The notes under the pieces were generated by a model. That model did no database searches, was not told where the DNA came from, and saw only the letters and a program-made list of their open reading frames with translations. Shown here in pieces: positions 39,433-47,789 of a DNA stretch of 64,000 bases; within the stretch, counting starts at the first letter, position 1, and each line of letters starts with the position of its first letter. Made by a program: the position numbers and the translations under genes. Source of the DNA: Streptomyces sp. NBRC 109706. Lineage in GTDB: Bacteria; Actinomycetota; Actinomycetes; Streptomycetales; Streptomycetaceae. The stretch covers positions 124,001 through 188,000 of the forward strand of contig NZ_BBOM01000004.1 of the NCBI RefSeq assembly GCF_000974485.1, given 5' to 3'.

Positions 39433-40701
39433 ATGTTCAACAGACCCGCGTCCTCCGCCCCGTCAACCGTCCACAGAAGATGGCTACTCGGCGTGTTCGC
39501 CCTGGTGTCCGCGTTGCTGGTGGGCCTGCTCCAGGTCTCCACCGGCAACGCGGCCGAGGCCGACCGCGCCGAGGCCGGCTCGACGGCCACGGCCGACGAT
39601 GTGCACCAGTTCGCGCCCGCCAGCTTCACCCACCCCGGGGTGCTGGTCAGCCGGCCCCAACTGGACTTCGTCCGCGCCCGGGTCCAGGCGGGCGAACAGC
39701 CCTGGGCCAACGCGTTCAACCAGATGATGGCCTCCCCGTTCGCCGACCAGTCGCGCACCCCCAGGCCGCGCGCCATCGTCGAGTGCGGCTCGTACTCCAA
39801 CCCCAACCACGGGTGCACCGACGAGCGTGAGGACGCCATCGCGGCGTACACCAACGCGCTGGCCTGGTACATCACCCAGGACGCCCAGTACGCGCGCAAG
39901 GCGATCCAGCTGATGGACGCCTGGTCCGGGGTCATCCAGGACCACACCAACAGCAACGCCCCGCTGCAGACCGGCTGGGCCGGCGCCTCCTGGGCGCGCG
40001 CCGCCGAACTCATCAAGCACACCTACGGCGACTGGCCGGGCGCCGGCGCCTTCGGCAACATGCTGCGGAACGTCTATCTGCCGAAGATCATCGGCGGCTC
40101 CAACAGCAACGGCAACTGGGAGCTGACCATGATGGAGGCGGCCGTCGGCATCGCCGTCTTCCTCGACGACCCGGGCGCCTACGACCAGGCCATGGGCCGC
40201 TTCATGAACCGCGTGCCGGCCTTCATCTATCTGGAGTCCGACGGCGACCTGCCGCGCACCGTGCCCGGCAGCGGGCTGAACACCCCGCAGCAGATCATCA
40301 ACTACTGGCACGGCCAGAACACCTTCGTCAACGGGGTGACCCAGGAGACCTGCCGCGACTTCACCCACACCGGCTACGGTCTGGCGTCCATCGCCCATGT
40401 CGCCGAGACCAGCCGCATCCAGGGCCAGGACCTCTACACCGGCCATATCGGTGAGCGGCTGCGCCACGGCCTGGGGCTGCAGGCCACCTACGAGCGGCAG
40501 CAGCCGCCCGGCTGGCTCTGCGGCGGCAGCGTCCAGCGCGGCCTCGGCCCGGTGACCGAGGTCGGCTTCAACGCGATGGGCAACCGCCTCGGCCACGCCA
40601 TGACCAACACCCAGGCGTACACCGAGAGCACCCGCCCCCAGGGCAGCAACTGGCTCTTCGTCGCCTGGGGCACGCTGACCCACGCCAACCAGCCCAACTG
40701 A
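39433..40701 (+). CDS. Secreted alginate-lyase-family polysaccharide lyase
   Basis: This is a 422-aa protein. A long signal peptide (RRWLLGVFALVSALLVGLLQ) is cleaved near GNAAEA. The mature enzyme has the alpha/alpha-toroid pattern of the alginate lyase family. It includes HPGVLVSRPQLDFVRARVQA, ALAWYITQDAQYARKAIQLM, NGNWELTMMEAAVGIAVFLD (Asn/Glu) and DFTHTGYGLASIAHVAETSR (His/Tyr). The real substrate may be another uronate polymer or a GlcNAc-containing glycan, given the DasR box in its promoter. The ATG has GAGAGAGG six bases upstream. Transcription ends at the hairpin 40722-40777. Confidence 0.8.
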   Translation: MFNRPASSAPSTVHRRWLLGVFALVSALLVGLLQVSTGNAAEADRAEAGSTATADDVHQFAPASFTHPGVLVSRPQLDFVRARVQAGEQPWANAFNQMMASPFADQSRTPRPRAIVECGSYSNPNHGCTDEREDAIAAYTNALAWYITQDAQYARKAIQLMDAWSGVIQDHTNSNAPLQTGWAGASWARAAELIKHTYGDWPGAGAFGNMLRNVYLPKIIGGSNSNGNWELTMMEAAVGIAVFLDDPGAYDQAMGRFMNRVPAFIYLESDGDLPRTVPGSGLNTPQQIINYWHGQNTFVNGVTQETCRDFTHTGYGLASIAHVAETSRIQGQDLYTGHIGERLRHGLGLQATYERQQPPGWLCGGSVQRGLGPVTEVGFNAMGNRLGHAMTNTQAYTESTRPQGSNWLFVAWGTLTHANQPN

Positions 40702-40721
40702 CGTCCTCCCCGTACCGCCGC

Positions 40722-40777
40722 GCGCCCCCGCGCCCGCCGCCCGCCGATCACATCGGCGGCGGCGGGCGCGGGGGCGC
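40722..40777. terminator. Long GC hairpin between convergent genes
   Basis: The 19-base arms at 40722-40740 and 40759-40777 are perfect complements, with an 18-base middle that can pair further. The right arm lies inside the 3' end of the convergent proline-rich gene. Confidence 0.7.
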
Positions 40778-40969
40778 CGGCTGTGGTTCGGGGCGCGGCC
40801 CGGGACGGTCCGGCCCGGGCGGCGCCGGCGGCTCGGGATCGGGCGGCGGCACGGGCACCGGGCCCGGCTGCGGCCCCGGCCTCGGCCCGCCTGGCCCCGG
40901 CGGATGCGGCGGCGGCGTGGGCTTGGGCGGAATCGGATCCGGCTCGGTCCCCGGCCTGGGCGTACTCAT
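40748..40969 (-). CDS. Short proline-rich protein
   Basis: This 73-aa protein (MSTPRPGTEPDPIPPKP ...) is almost half proline with Gly, Glu and Arg; it has no hydrophobic segment and is surely disordered. The ATG at 40969 has AGGGGAG about nine bases upstream, which supports expression. The last codons form one arm of the terminator hairpin, so part of the sequence is under structural constraint. It could be a spurious frame in GC-rich DNA; confidence is moderate to low. Confidence 0.4.
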   Translation of the reverse strand: MSTPRPGTEPDPIPPKPTPPPHPPGPGGPRPGPQPGPVPVPPPDPEPPAPPGPDRPGPRPEPQPAPPRPPPPM

Positions 40970-41306
40970 ATGCGAACGCTCCCCTCGACGGCGTGCACGA
41001 CCCGGCCTCGGCGGCGCCCGGCCGCCCCGGCCGTCAAATCCCCCGAGTGCCCCGTACATCGAGGGGCAAACGGGACACCCCCGTTTGACGGGAGAGGCGG
41101 CCGGTCACCCAGGTGCCGGAGGGACACGCGCGGGCCGCGACACGCGACCCGGCGGCGCTGCACCCGGTTGCGCCGCTCGGCCCGCGATGATCGAAACCGT
41201 GCCATACCGCCATCAGTCGTCGCGGCGGTCTGTTGCATGGCCGGTCTCGCCATGACCGGTCCCGATCGTGGCGGCCAAGGGAACGACGCCGGACAGGAGG
41301 GCTTGG
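40970..41306 (+). other. Intergenic region before mrp operon
   Basis: This is a 337-base spacer. CAAACGGG (41067-41074) and CCCGTTTG (41080-41087) form an 8-base inverted repeat with a TTGACG (41085-41090) in its right arm, which might be an operator over a -35. No convincing -10 follows. The rest shows no gene or repeat I can support. Confidence 0.35.
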
Positions 41307-44168
41307 GTGCTGGCACTTTTCGCCCTGCACATGGTGCTGGCGATGGCGCTCCCCTATCTCGCCGCCCGGCTGCCGCGCGGCGCCTGGTACCTGGCGGCGC
41401 TGGTGCCGCTGGTCGCCGTCGCCTGGGCGGCCTGGCACACCCCGAGCGTGCTCGACGGCGACGCCCCGGAGGAGCGGCTGCCCTGGGCCACTGGGCTGAA
41501 TCTCGTCGTCGACCTCCGGCTCGACCCGCTCTCCCTGCTGATGGTCTTCGTGGTCAGCGGCGTGGGCGCACTGGTGCTGATCTACTGTGCCCGCTACCTC
41601 CCGGGCGCCGGCCGCGAGGCGGGCCTGCTGCTGACCTTCGCCGGGGTGATGTTCGGCCTGGTGACGGCGGACCACCTGATCGCGCTCTACATCTTCTGGG
41701 AACTCACCTCCGTCATCTCCTTCCTGCTGATCGCCGGCCGGGGCGAGGGCGCCGCGCACCGACGGGCCGCCGAACAGGCCCTGCTGACCACCGCCGCCGG
41801 CGGGCTCGCGATGCTCTTCGGCTTCATCCTGCTGGGCGCGGAGGCCGGCACCTACCGCATCTCCGAGCTGGTCGCCGACCCGCCGCGCGGCGGGCTGGTC
41901 TGGCTGGCGGTGCTGCTGATCCTGGTCGGCGCGTTCGCCAAGTCGGCGCAGATCCCGTTCTCCGCCTGGCTGCCGGCCGCGATGGTCGCGCCAACCCCGG
42001 TCTCCGCGTACCTGCACGCGGCGGCCATGGTCAAGGCCGGCGTCTACCTGGTGGGGCGGCTCGCCCCGGCGCTTGAGGGCGCGCAGCCCTGGCGCCCGCT
42101 GGTGCTCACCGTCGGACTGACCACCATGGTGGTGGCCGCCTGGCGGGCGCTGCGCCAGGTCGACCTCAAGCTGTTGATCGCCTATGGCACGGTCAGCGAA
42201 CTCGGCATGCTGATCGCCATGTTGGGCGCCGGCACCCATACGCTGGCGCTGGCCGGCGAGGAGATGCTGCTGGCGCACGCCGCGTTCAAGTCCGCGCTGT
42301 TCCTGACGGTCGGGGTGATCGAGAAGAGCACCGGCACCAGGGATCTCACCAGGCTCTCCGGGCTCGGCCGGAAACAGCCGCTGCTCGCCGTGGCCGCGAC
42401 CGTCTCCGCCGCCTCGATGGCGGGGCTGCCGCCGCTGATCGGCTATCTCGGCAAGGAGGCCGGCTACGACGGGTTCTGGCACGCGCCGTTCGGCGGCGGC
42501 GCCTTCGCCGTCGTCGGCCTCGCCCTCGGCTCGCTGCTCACCGTCGCCTACTCGGCGCGCTTCCTGTGGGGCGCCTTCGCCCGCAAGCCCGACGTTCCCG
42601 AGACCAGGCCCAAGCACCCGCCGTTCGGCCTGGTCGGCCCGATCTGCCTGCTGTCGGCGGCGGCCCCCGCCCTCGGCGTTTGGTACGTGGGCCTCGCCGA
42701 GCTGGTGGAACCGTACGCGGCGACGCCGGGGCTGTTGGCCGACCCAGGACCCGCCTACGCGATCAAGCTCTGGCACGGTGTCACCGCCCCGCTGCTGGTC
42801 TCCGCCAGCATGATCGTGCTCGGCCTGCTGCTGCACCAGGCCAGGCGCCCGGTGGAGCGGATCCGCGCGCATGTGCCCCGGCTGCCGGACAGCCAGCGCG
42901 GCTACGACCGCACCGTATGGGGCGTGGACCACCTCGCGATGTGGGTCACCCGACACACCCAGGTCGGCTCGCTCCCCTTCTATCTGACGGCGCTGCTGCT
43001 GACCGTCATCCTGATCCCCGGCGGCACCCTGCTGCTGCACCGGCCCGCCTGGCCGCATGTGGTCGGCTGGCACTCGGCGGCCCAGATCCCGCTCTCCCTG
43101 GTGGTGTTGACCGCGCTCGGCGCGCTGGTCGTGGCCCGCCACCGGCTGACCGCCGTGCTGCTGGTCGGCGCCGTCGGCTATGCCGTCGCCGGCCTCTTCC
43201 TGGTGCAGGGCGCGCCCGACCTGGCGCTCACCCAGTTCCTCGTCGAGACCCTGACGGTGATCGTCGTCGTCCTGGTGCTGCGCCGGCTGCCGTCCAACTT
43301 CACCCCCGAACGGCCGTCCCCGAAGGGCCTGTTCTTCCGCGCCGCGGTCGCCGTGACCGCCGGACTGTGCGTCGCCTACTTCGCCGTCTCGGCCACCGCG
43401 GTGCGCCAGTCCCTCGAACTCTCCGACACCATCCTGGAACGCACCCCGGAGACCGGCGCCGACAACGCCGTCAACGCGCTGCTGGTGGACTTCCGTGCCC
43501 TGGACACCCTGGGCGAGATCAGCGTGCTGATGGTGACGGCGATCGGCGCCGGCGCGCTGCTCGGCTACCGCTCCTCGCGTCGCCAGTGGCCCACCGGGCC
43601 GGCCGAGGGCAGCGCGGCGGCCCGCGCGTTCCGGGGCGTCCACTGGGATGTGCCGCGCGAGCCCTGGCTGCCCGAGGCGCACGAACTCCCCAGCCGCGAC
43701 CGTTCGTTGCTGCTGGAAGTGGTGGTGCGGGCGCTGTTCCCCGCCGTGCTGGTGCTCTCCGTCTATCTGCTCTTCGCCGGCCACTACCGGCCGGGCGGCG
43801 GCTTCGCCGGCGGACTGGTCGCCGGGCAGGCGTTCACCCTGCGCTATCTGGTGGGCCGCCGCGCCGAGGCCGCGTTCCCGCTGCCGATCACCCCGCGCTC
43901 GGTGGCCGGCGGCGGCCTGGCGCTGGCCGCGATCGTCGCCCTGGCCCCGCTGCTCTTCGGCGAACCCCCGCTCTACAGCACCGAACTCCACTGGAACGCA
44001 CCGCTGTTGGGCGATATCAAGCTCGTCACCAACATCTTCTTCGACCTCGGGGTCTATCTGCTGGTGCTGGGCGTCTGCCTCAAGCTGCTGTTCGCGCTCG
44101 CCCAGGCCAGGGACGCCGGGGACACCCTCGCCCCGTACCACGACCGGACCAGGAGGGTTGCCCGATGA
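41307..44168 (+). CDS. mrpA: Mrp cation/proton antiporter subunit A, fused to B
   Basis: This is a 953-aa polytopic protein. Residues 1-500 are NuoL/ND5-like (DPLSLLMVFVVSGVGALVLI, then AKSAQIPFSAWLPAAMVAPT with the conserved Lys). The MrpA-specific middle follows (ALTQFLVETLTVIVVVLVLR). The C-terminal 140 residues are an MrpB/MnhB domain (FAGHYRPGGGFAGGLVAGQA). No separate mrpB exists, so A and B are fused. The complex exchanges Na+ (or other cations) for H+ at the membrane. GTG 41307 is chosen over the in-frame GTG at 41268 because AGGAGG lies exactly six bases upstream. The stop overlaps mrpC by ATGA. Confidence 0.93.
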   Translation: MLALFALHMVLAMALPYLAARLPRGAWYLAALVPLVAVAWAAWHTPSVLDGDAPEERLPWATGLNLVVDLRLDPLSLLMVFVVSGVGALVLIYCARYLPGAGREAGLLLTFAGVMFGLVTADHLIALYIFWELTSVISFLLIAGRGEGAAHRRAAEQALLTTAAGGLAMLFGFILLGAEAGTYRISELVADPPRGGLVWLAVLLILVGAFAKSAQIPFSAWLPAAMVAPTPVSAYLHAAAMVKAGVYLVGRLAPALEGAQPWRPLVLTVGLTTMVVAAWRALRQVDLKLLIAYGTVSELGMLIAMLGAGTHTLALAGEEMLLAHAAFKSALFLTVGVIEKSTGTRDLTRLSGLGRKQPLLAVAATVSAASMAGLPPLIGYLGKEAGYDGFWHAPFGGGAFAVVGLALGSLLTVAYSARFLWGAFARKPDVPETRPKHPPFGLVGPICLLSAAAPALGVWYVGLAELVEPYAATPGLLADPGPAYAIKLWHGVTAPLLVSASMIVLGLLLHQARRPVERIRAHVPRLPDSQRGYDRTVWGVDHLAMWVTRHTQVGSLPFYLTALLLTVILIPGGTLLLHRPAWPHVVGWHSAAQIPLSLVVLTALGALVVARHRLTAVLLVGAVGYAVAGLFLVQGAPDLALTQFLVETLTVIVVVLVLRRLPSNFTPERPSPKGLFFRAAVAVTAGLCVAYFAVSATAVRQSLELSDTILERTPETGADNAVNALLVDFRALDTLGEISVLMVTAIGAGALLGYRSSRRQWPTGPAEGSAAARAFRGVHWDVPREPWLPEAHELPSRDRSLLLEVVVRALFPAVLVLSVYLLFAGHYRPGGGFAGGLVAGQAFTLRYLVGRRAEAAFPLPITPRSVAGGGLALAAIVALAPLLFGEPPLYSTELHWNAPLLGDIKLVTNIFFDLGVYLLVLGVCLKLLFALAQARDAGDTLAPYHDRTRRVAR

Positions 44169-44596
44169 CCACCCTTGACCTGGTGATGGCGCTGGTGGTC
44201 GGCGGCCTCTTCGCCGCCGGCTTCTACCTGTTGCTGGACCGTTCCCTGATGCGGGTCCTGCTGGGCGTGATCGTCCTGGGCCACGCGGCCAACCTGCTGC
44301 TGTTGCTGACCGGCGGCCCACCGGGCGTCCCCCCGGTGCTCGGCGACGCCGACGCCGGGGAACGCTACGCCGACCCGCTGCCGCAGGCGATGGCGCTGAC
44401 CGCGATCGTGATCACCTTCGGCATCACCACGCTGCTGCTGGCACTGGTGCACCGCGCCTGGCAGCTGGACGGCCACGACGAGGTGCGGGACGACGTGGAG
44501 GACCGGCGGATCGGCACCATCCAGGACCGGGCGGAGAGCGGCCCGCCGCTGCCGACCGACCGGGACCAGGAGCCCGGCGGAAGGCAGGAACGATGA
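44165..44596 (+). CDS. mrpC: Mrp antiporter subunit C
   Basis: This 143-aa NuoK-like protein has three membrane helices (VMALVVGGLFAAGFYLLLDR, then VIVLGHAANLLLLLTGG and ALTAIVITFGITTLLLALVH) and a charged cytoplasmic tail of about 35 residues. 'DPLPQAMALTAIVI' is the conserved MrpC segment with the functional Pro/Gln. The ATG overlaps the mrpA stop with AGGAGGG upstream; the stop overlaps mrpD. Confidence 0.93.
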   Translation: MTTLDLVMALVVGGLFAAGFYLLLDRSLMRVLLGVIVLGHAANLLLLLTGGPPGVPPVLGDADAGERYADPLPQAMALTAIVITFGITTLLLALVHRAWQLDGHDEVRDDVEDRRIGTIQDRAESGPPLPTDRDQEPGGRQER

Positions 44597-46092
44597 CCGC
44601 CTGGCTGTTGGTGGCCCCCATGCTGCTGCCGGTGCTCGCCGCCGGCGTCTCCTTCACCCTCTCCGGCAGCCGAGCGGCCCAACAGACCCTGGGCGTCGTC
44701 GTGTTGACCCTGGTCCTGGTCGACTCCGTGGTGCTGCTCGTGCTGGCCGAACGGGAGGGCCCGCGCGCCGCGACCATGGGTGGCTGGCCCGCCCCGCTGG
44801 GCATCACCCTGCTCGCCGACCGGCTCTCCGCGTTGCTGCTGACCGTCTCCGTCGCGGTCGCGCTCGCCGTGCTGGTCTTCTCCATCGGCCAGGGCTTCGC
44901 CGACTCGGGCCGCTCCTCGCCGGTGGCGTTCCACCCCGCCTATCTGCTGCTGACCGGCGGCATCGGCCTGGCCTATCTCGCGGGCGACCTCTTCAACCTC
45001 TTTGTCGCGTTCGAGATGATGCTCACCTCGTCCTATGTGCTGATCACCCTGGGCGCCGGCGCCGACCGGATCCGTGCCGGGATGACGTACACCATCACCA
45101 GCCTCGCCTCCTCGCTGCTCTTCCTCACCTCCATCGCGCTCTGCTACGCCGCCGTCGGCACCGTCAACCTCGCCGACCTCAGCCAGCGGATGGACTCCGT
45201 GCCCGGCGGGATGGTCGCCGCGCTCAGCGTGCTGCTGCTCCTGGTCTTCGGCATCAAGGCGGCCGTGGTGCCCCTGCACTTCTGGCTCCCCGACAGCTAT
45301 CCGACGGCGCCGGCGCCGATCACCGCCGTCTTCGCCGCGCTGCTGACCAAGGTCGGCGTCTACGCGATGGTCCGCACCCAGACACTGCTCTTCCCGCGCG
45401 ACGAGACCTGGACCCTGCTGGCCGTCGCCGCCATCGTCACGCTGCTGGTCGGCGTGCTGGGCGCGGTCGCCCAGGACGACATCAACCGACTGCTGTCCTT
45501 CGTCCTGGTCAGCCATATCGGGTTCATGCTGTTCGGCCTCGCCCTGTTCGACGTGCCGGGGCTGACCGGCACCGTCCTCTACACCGTGCACCACATCGCC
45601 GTGCAGGCCGGGCTCTTCCTGGTCGCCGGCATCGTGGTGCGGCTCGCCGGCACCGCCTCGCTCACCCGGCTGGCGCGCTCCGCGCCACCGCCCCCGGTGG
45701 TCGCCGGGCTCTTCCTGGTACCCGCGCTCAGCCTCGCCGGCATCCCGCCGACCTCGGGCTTTGTCGCCAAGTTCGTCCTCCTCCAGGCCGGCGGCGGCCA
45801 TGGCGGCGCCATCCCGGTGCTGGTCGCCGCCGCCCTGGTCACCAGCCTGTTGACGCTCTACGCCATGGCCAGGCTCTGGCGGGCGGTGTTCTCGGCCGGC
45901 CCGGAACGGCCACCGCCCAGCCGCTACCCGGGCAACGTCCTGATCCTGGGCGCCGCCGCCGGCATCGTGCTGACCGGCCTCGGCATCGCCGTCGGCGCCG
46001 GCGAGATCGGCCGGATCAGCGAGCGCGCCGCCCACGACCTGCTGGAACGGGACGGCTACCGCGAGGCCGTGCTCGGAGAGGAGGCCGAGTGA
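44593..46092 (+). CDS. mrpD: Mrp antiporter subunit D
   Basis: This 499-aa NuoM/N-like subunit has about 14 membrane helices. Key residues are recognisable: FVAFEMMLTSSYVLITLGA (conserved Glu of the proton path) and GIKAAVVPLHFWLPDSYPTA (Lys, His). LSFVLVSHIGFMLFGLALFD and SLAGIPPTSGFVAKFVLLQA follow. With MrpA it forms the ion-translocating core. ATGA overlap with mrpC and GTGA overlap with mrpE. Confidence 0.95.
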   Translation: MTAWLLVAPMLLPVLAAGVSFTLSGSRAAQQTLGVVVLTLVLVDSVVLLVLAEREGPRAATMGGWPAPLGITLLADRLSALLLTVSVAVALAVLVFSIGQGFADSGRSSPVAFHPAYLLLTGGIGLAYLAGDLFNLFVAFEMMLTSSYVLITLGAGADRIRAGMTYTITSLASSLLFLTSIALCYAAVGTVNLADLSQRMDSVPGGMVAALSVLLLLVFGIKAAVVPLHFWLPDSYPTAPAPITAVFAALLTKVGVYAMVRTQTLLFPRDETWTLLAVAAIVTLLVGVLGAVAQDDINRLLSFVLVSHIGFMLFGLALFDVPGLTGTVLYTVHHIAVQAGLFLVAGIVVRLAGTASLTRLARSAPPPPVVAGLFLVPALSLAGIPPTSGFVAKFVLLQAGGGHGGAIPVLVAAALVTSLLTLYAMARLWRAVFSAGPERPPPSRYPGNVLILGAAAGIVLTGLGIAVGAGEIGRISERAAHDLLERDGYREAVLGEEAE

Positions 46093-46643
46093 ACGCCAGG
46101 GACCGGGCCCGTGCGCTGGCCCGACGCGGCCCCGTGCTGCTGTGGCTCTGGGCGCTGTGGCTGCTGCTGTGGGGCGGGGTTCGCCCGATCCCGCTGGTCG
46201 GCGGCCTGCTGGTGGCGCTCGGAGTGCTGGCGCTGTTCGGCCTGCCCGAGGTCAACCGCCCAGCGCTGCGCCGCCCGTTGCGACTGCTGGGCCTGATCGG
46301 CCATCTGCTGGGCGAACTGGTCACCTCGTCCGTGGTGGTCGCCTGGCAGGCCGTCGCCCGTGGCCCGAACGTCTCCACCGGAGTCGTCGAGGTGCCGCTG
46401 CGCACCGACAGCGAACTGCTGATCGCCTCCACCGCGCTGCTCAGCCTGACCGTGCCCGGCTCGCTGGTGCTGGAGATCGACCGGGAACGGCGCCTGCTCT
46501 ATATCCACGCGCTGCCGCTGCGTTCGCCACACGATGTGGAGCGCCGCCGGGAGGAGGTCGTCCAGGCGGAACGCCGACTGCGCCGCGCCTTCGGCACCGA
46601 CGAGGGGGACTCCGACACCGACGAGAGGGAGGAGACCCGGTGA
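46089..46643 (+). CDS. mrpE: Mrp antiporter subunit E
   Basis: This 184-aa protein has two or three N-terminal membrane helices (LLWLWALWLLLWGGVRPIPL, then LLVALGVLALFGLPEV). The MnhE segments SSVVVAWQAVARGPNVSTGV and LIASTALLSLTVPGSLVLEI follow, then a soluble alpha/beta tail with ERRLLYIHALPL. It is needed for assembly of the complex. GTG start overlapping mrpD; the stop overlaps mrpF by GTGA. Confidence 0.92.
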   Translation: MNARDRARALARRGPVLLWLWALWLLLWGGVRPIPLVGGLLVALGVLALFGLPEVNRPALRRPLRLLGLIGHLLGELVTSSVVVAWQAVARGPNVSTGVVEVPLRTDSELLIASTALLSLTVPGSLVLEIDRERRLLYIHALPLRSPHDVERRREEVVQAERRLRRAFGTDEGDSDTDEREETR

Positions 46644-46906
46644 TCACCGTCGCCAATATCGCGCTGGCGCTGGTCAGCCTGGCCGCCCTGCTGGTGGTCG
46701 TCCGGCTGGCGCTCGGCCCGGCCGCCCTGGACCGGGTCGTCGCGCTGGACGCCCTGGTCACGCTGATCGTGGTCGGCGCCGTGCTGGGCACCCTGGCCAG
46801 ATCCGACACCACCACCGGCTATGTGCTGGTGGTGCTCTCCCTGTTGGGCTTTGTCGGCTCCATCGCCTCGGCCCGCCTCATCGAACGCCGGGAGGACATG
46901 CGATGA
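46640..46906 (+). CDS. mrpF: Mrp antiporter subunit F
   Basis: This 88-aa protein has three membrane helices. The family signature 'LALGPAALDRVVALDALVTL' contains the conserved Asp residues, and SLLGFVGSIASARLIERRED is the usual C terminus. GTG start in a GTGA overlap with mrpE; ATGA overlap with mrpG. Confidence 0.93.
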   Translation: MITVANIALALVSLAALLVVVRLALGPAALDRVVALDALVTLIVVGAVLGTLARSDTTTGYVLVVLSLLGFVGSIASARLIERREDMR

Positions 46907-47334
46907 GCGCCCTCACCAGCGCGCTGGGCGTGCTGAACGATATGGTCTCAGCCGCGCTGCTGCTGGTCGGCGCGGCGTTCTGCCTGATCAGCGGCATCGG
47001 GTTGGTCCGCTTCCCGGACACGGTGTCCCGGTTGCACGCCGCGTCCAAGGCCCAGACCCTGGGACTGCTCTTCGTGGTGCTGGGCGCCGTGCTCCAGATG
47101 CCGCTCGGCAAGGCGCCCGCGCTGCTGCTCGTCGCCGCGTTCTCCCTGCTCACGGCCCCCGTGACCGGCCATATCGTGGCCCGTATCGCCTACCGCACGG
47201 ACGCCGTGGAACGCCGCCAGATCGTGCTGGACGAACTGGCGGCACGGTTGATCAGCGAGAAACGGCTCAGGTCCGGCGAACGGGACCGGGATCCGGACGC
47301 GGACCGGGGCCCGGAGCCGCCGGGCGACCACTGA
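46903..47334 (+). CDS. mrpG: Mrp antiporter subunit G
   Basis: This 143-aa protein has three membrane helices. GIGLVRFPDTVSRLHAASKA with QTLGLLFVVLG is the PhaG/MnhG signature, and LLTAPVTGHIVARIAYR follows. A charged tail of 45 residues is rich in Arg/Asp. It is the last gene of the operon; a 30-base gap separates it from a convergent small gene, with no strong hairpin. Confidence 0.93.
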   Translation: MSALTSALGVLNDMVSAALLLVGAAFCLISGIGLVRFPDTVSRLHAASKAQTLGLLFVVLGAVLQMPLGKAPALLLVAAFSLLTAPVTGHIVARIAYRTDAVERRQIVLDELAARLISEKRLRSGERDRDPDADRGPEPPGDH

Positions 47335-47364
47335 GCCGCGCCTTCGCTCTGCGGACGGGCGGCC

Positions 47365-47571
47365 TCAGAGCCTGGCCGCGACAAACTGCTCGAAGCCCTG
47401 CACACAGGGCCCGCAGTGGCTCTCGTGCACCACGGTCTCGCACAGCTCGGGCCGCTGGCCCCCGTCCGGACGCGCCATATGCTTGCCACACAGGGCGACG
47501 AGACTGGCCTTGGGGGTGACATGCCAGTTCCGGTGACCCTGCGCGTTTACTTCGGCTCGCATCTCATGCAT
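47365..47571 (-). CDS. Small Cys/His-rich protein
   Basis: This 68-aa protein (MHEMRAEVNAQGHRNWHVT ...) has four Cys and several His: ALCGKHM, ELCETVVHESHCGPCVQGF. They are arranged like a zinc-binding fold (C-x-x-H ... C-x-x-x-x-H-x-x-x-C-x-x-C). The start is set at the ATG at 47571, with AGGA upstream; ATG 47562 and ATG 47643 are alternatives. Similar short proteins are common in Streptomyces (from memory) without known function. It is divergent from the methyltransferase at 47790. Confidence 0.6.
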   Translation of the reverse strand: MHEMRAEVNAQGHRNWHVTPKASLVALCGKHMARPDGGQRPELCETVVHESHCGPCVQGFEQFVAARL

Positions 47572-47789
47572 CGCGGGAGCATCCTCTCGGCTTTCATTCG
47601 GGTGGTTTCGCTCCAGGTGGCAGCGTCCCTTAAACCGTGACATAGCCGACCGATGATCGCCTGTTGGGGCGTATCACACCAAAGGCCCCATGCTGCCCCG
47701 GGTTCGCCCCCCGGGCTGACGGTCCACCCGTCCAGGTGCTTCCATGGGCGGGCGCGAGGGTCGCGCCACCGAGTCCAGGGAGTCCTCAG

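Noticed and set aside
41034..46035. Long antisense frames opposite the mrp operon
   Set aside because: Gln/Glu/Gly-rich translations are the usual complement of membrane-protein genes.
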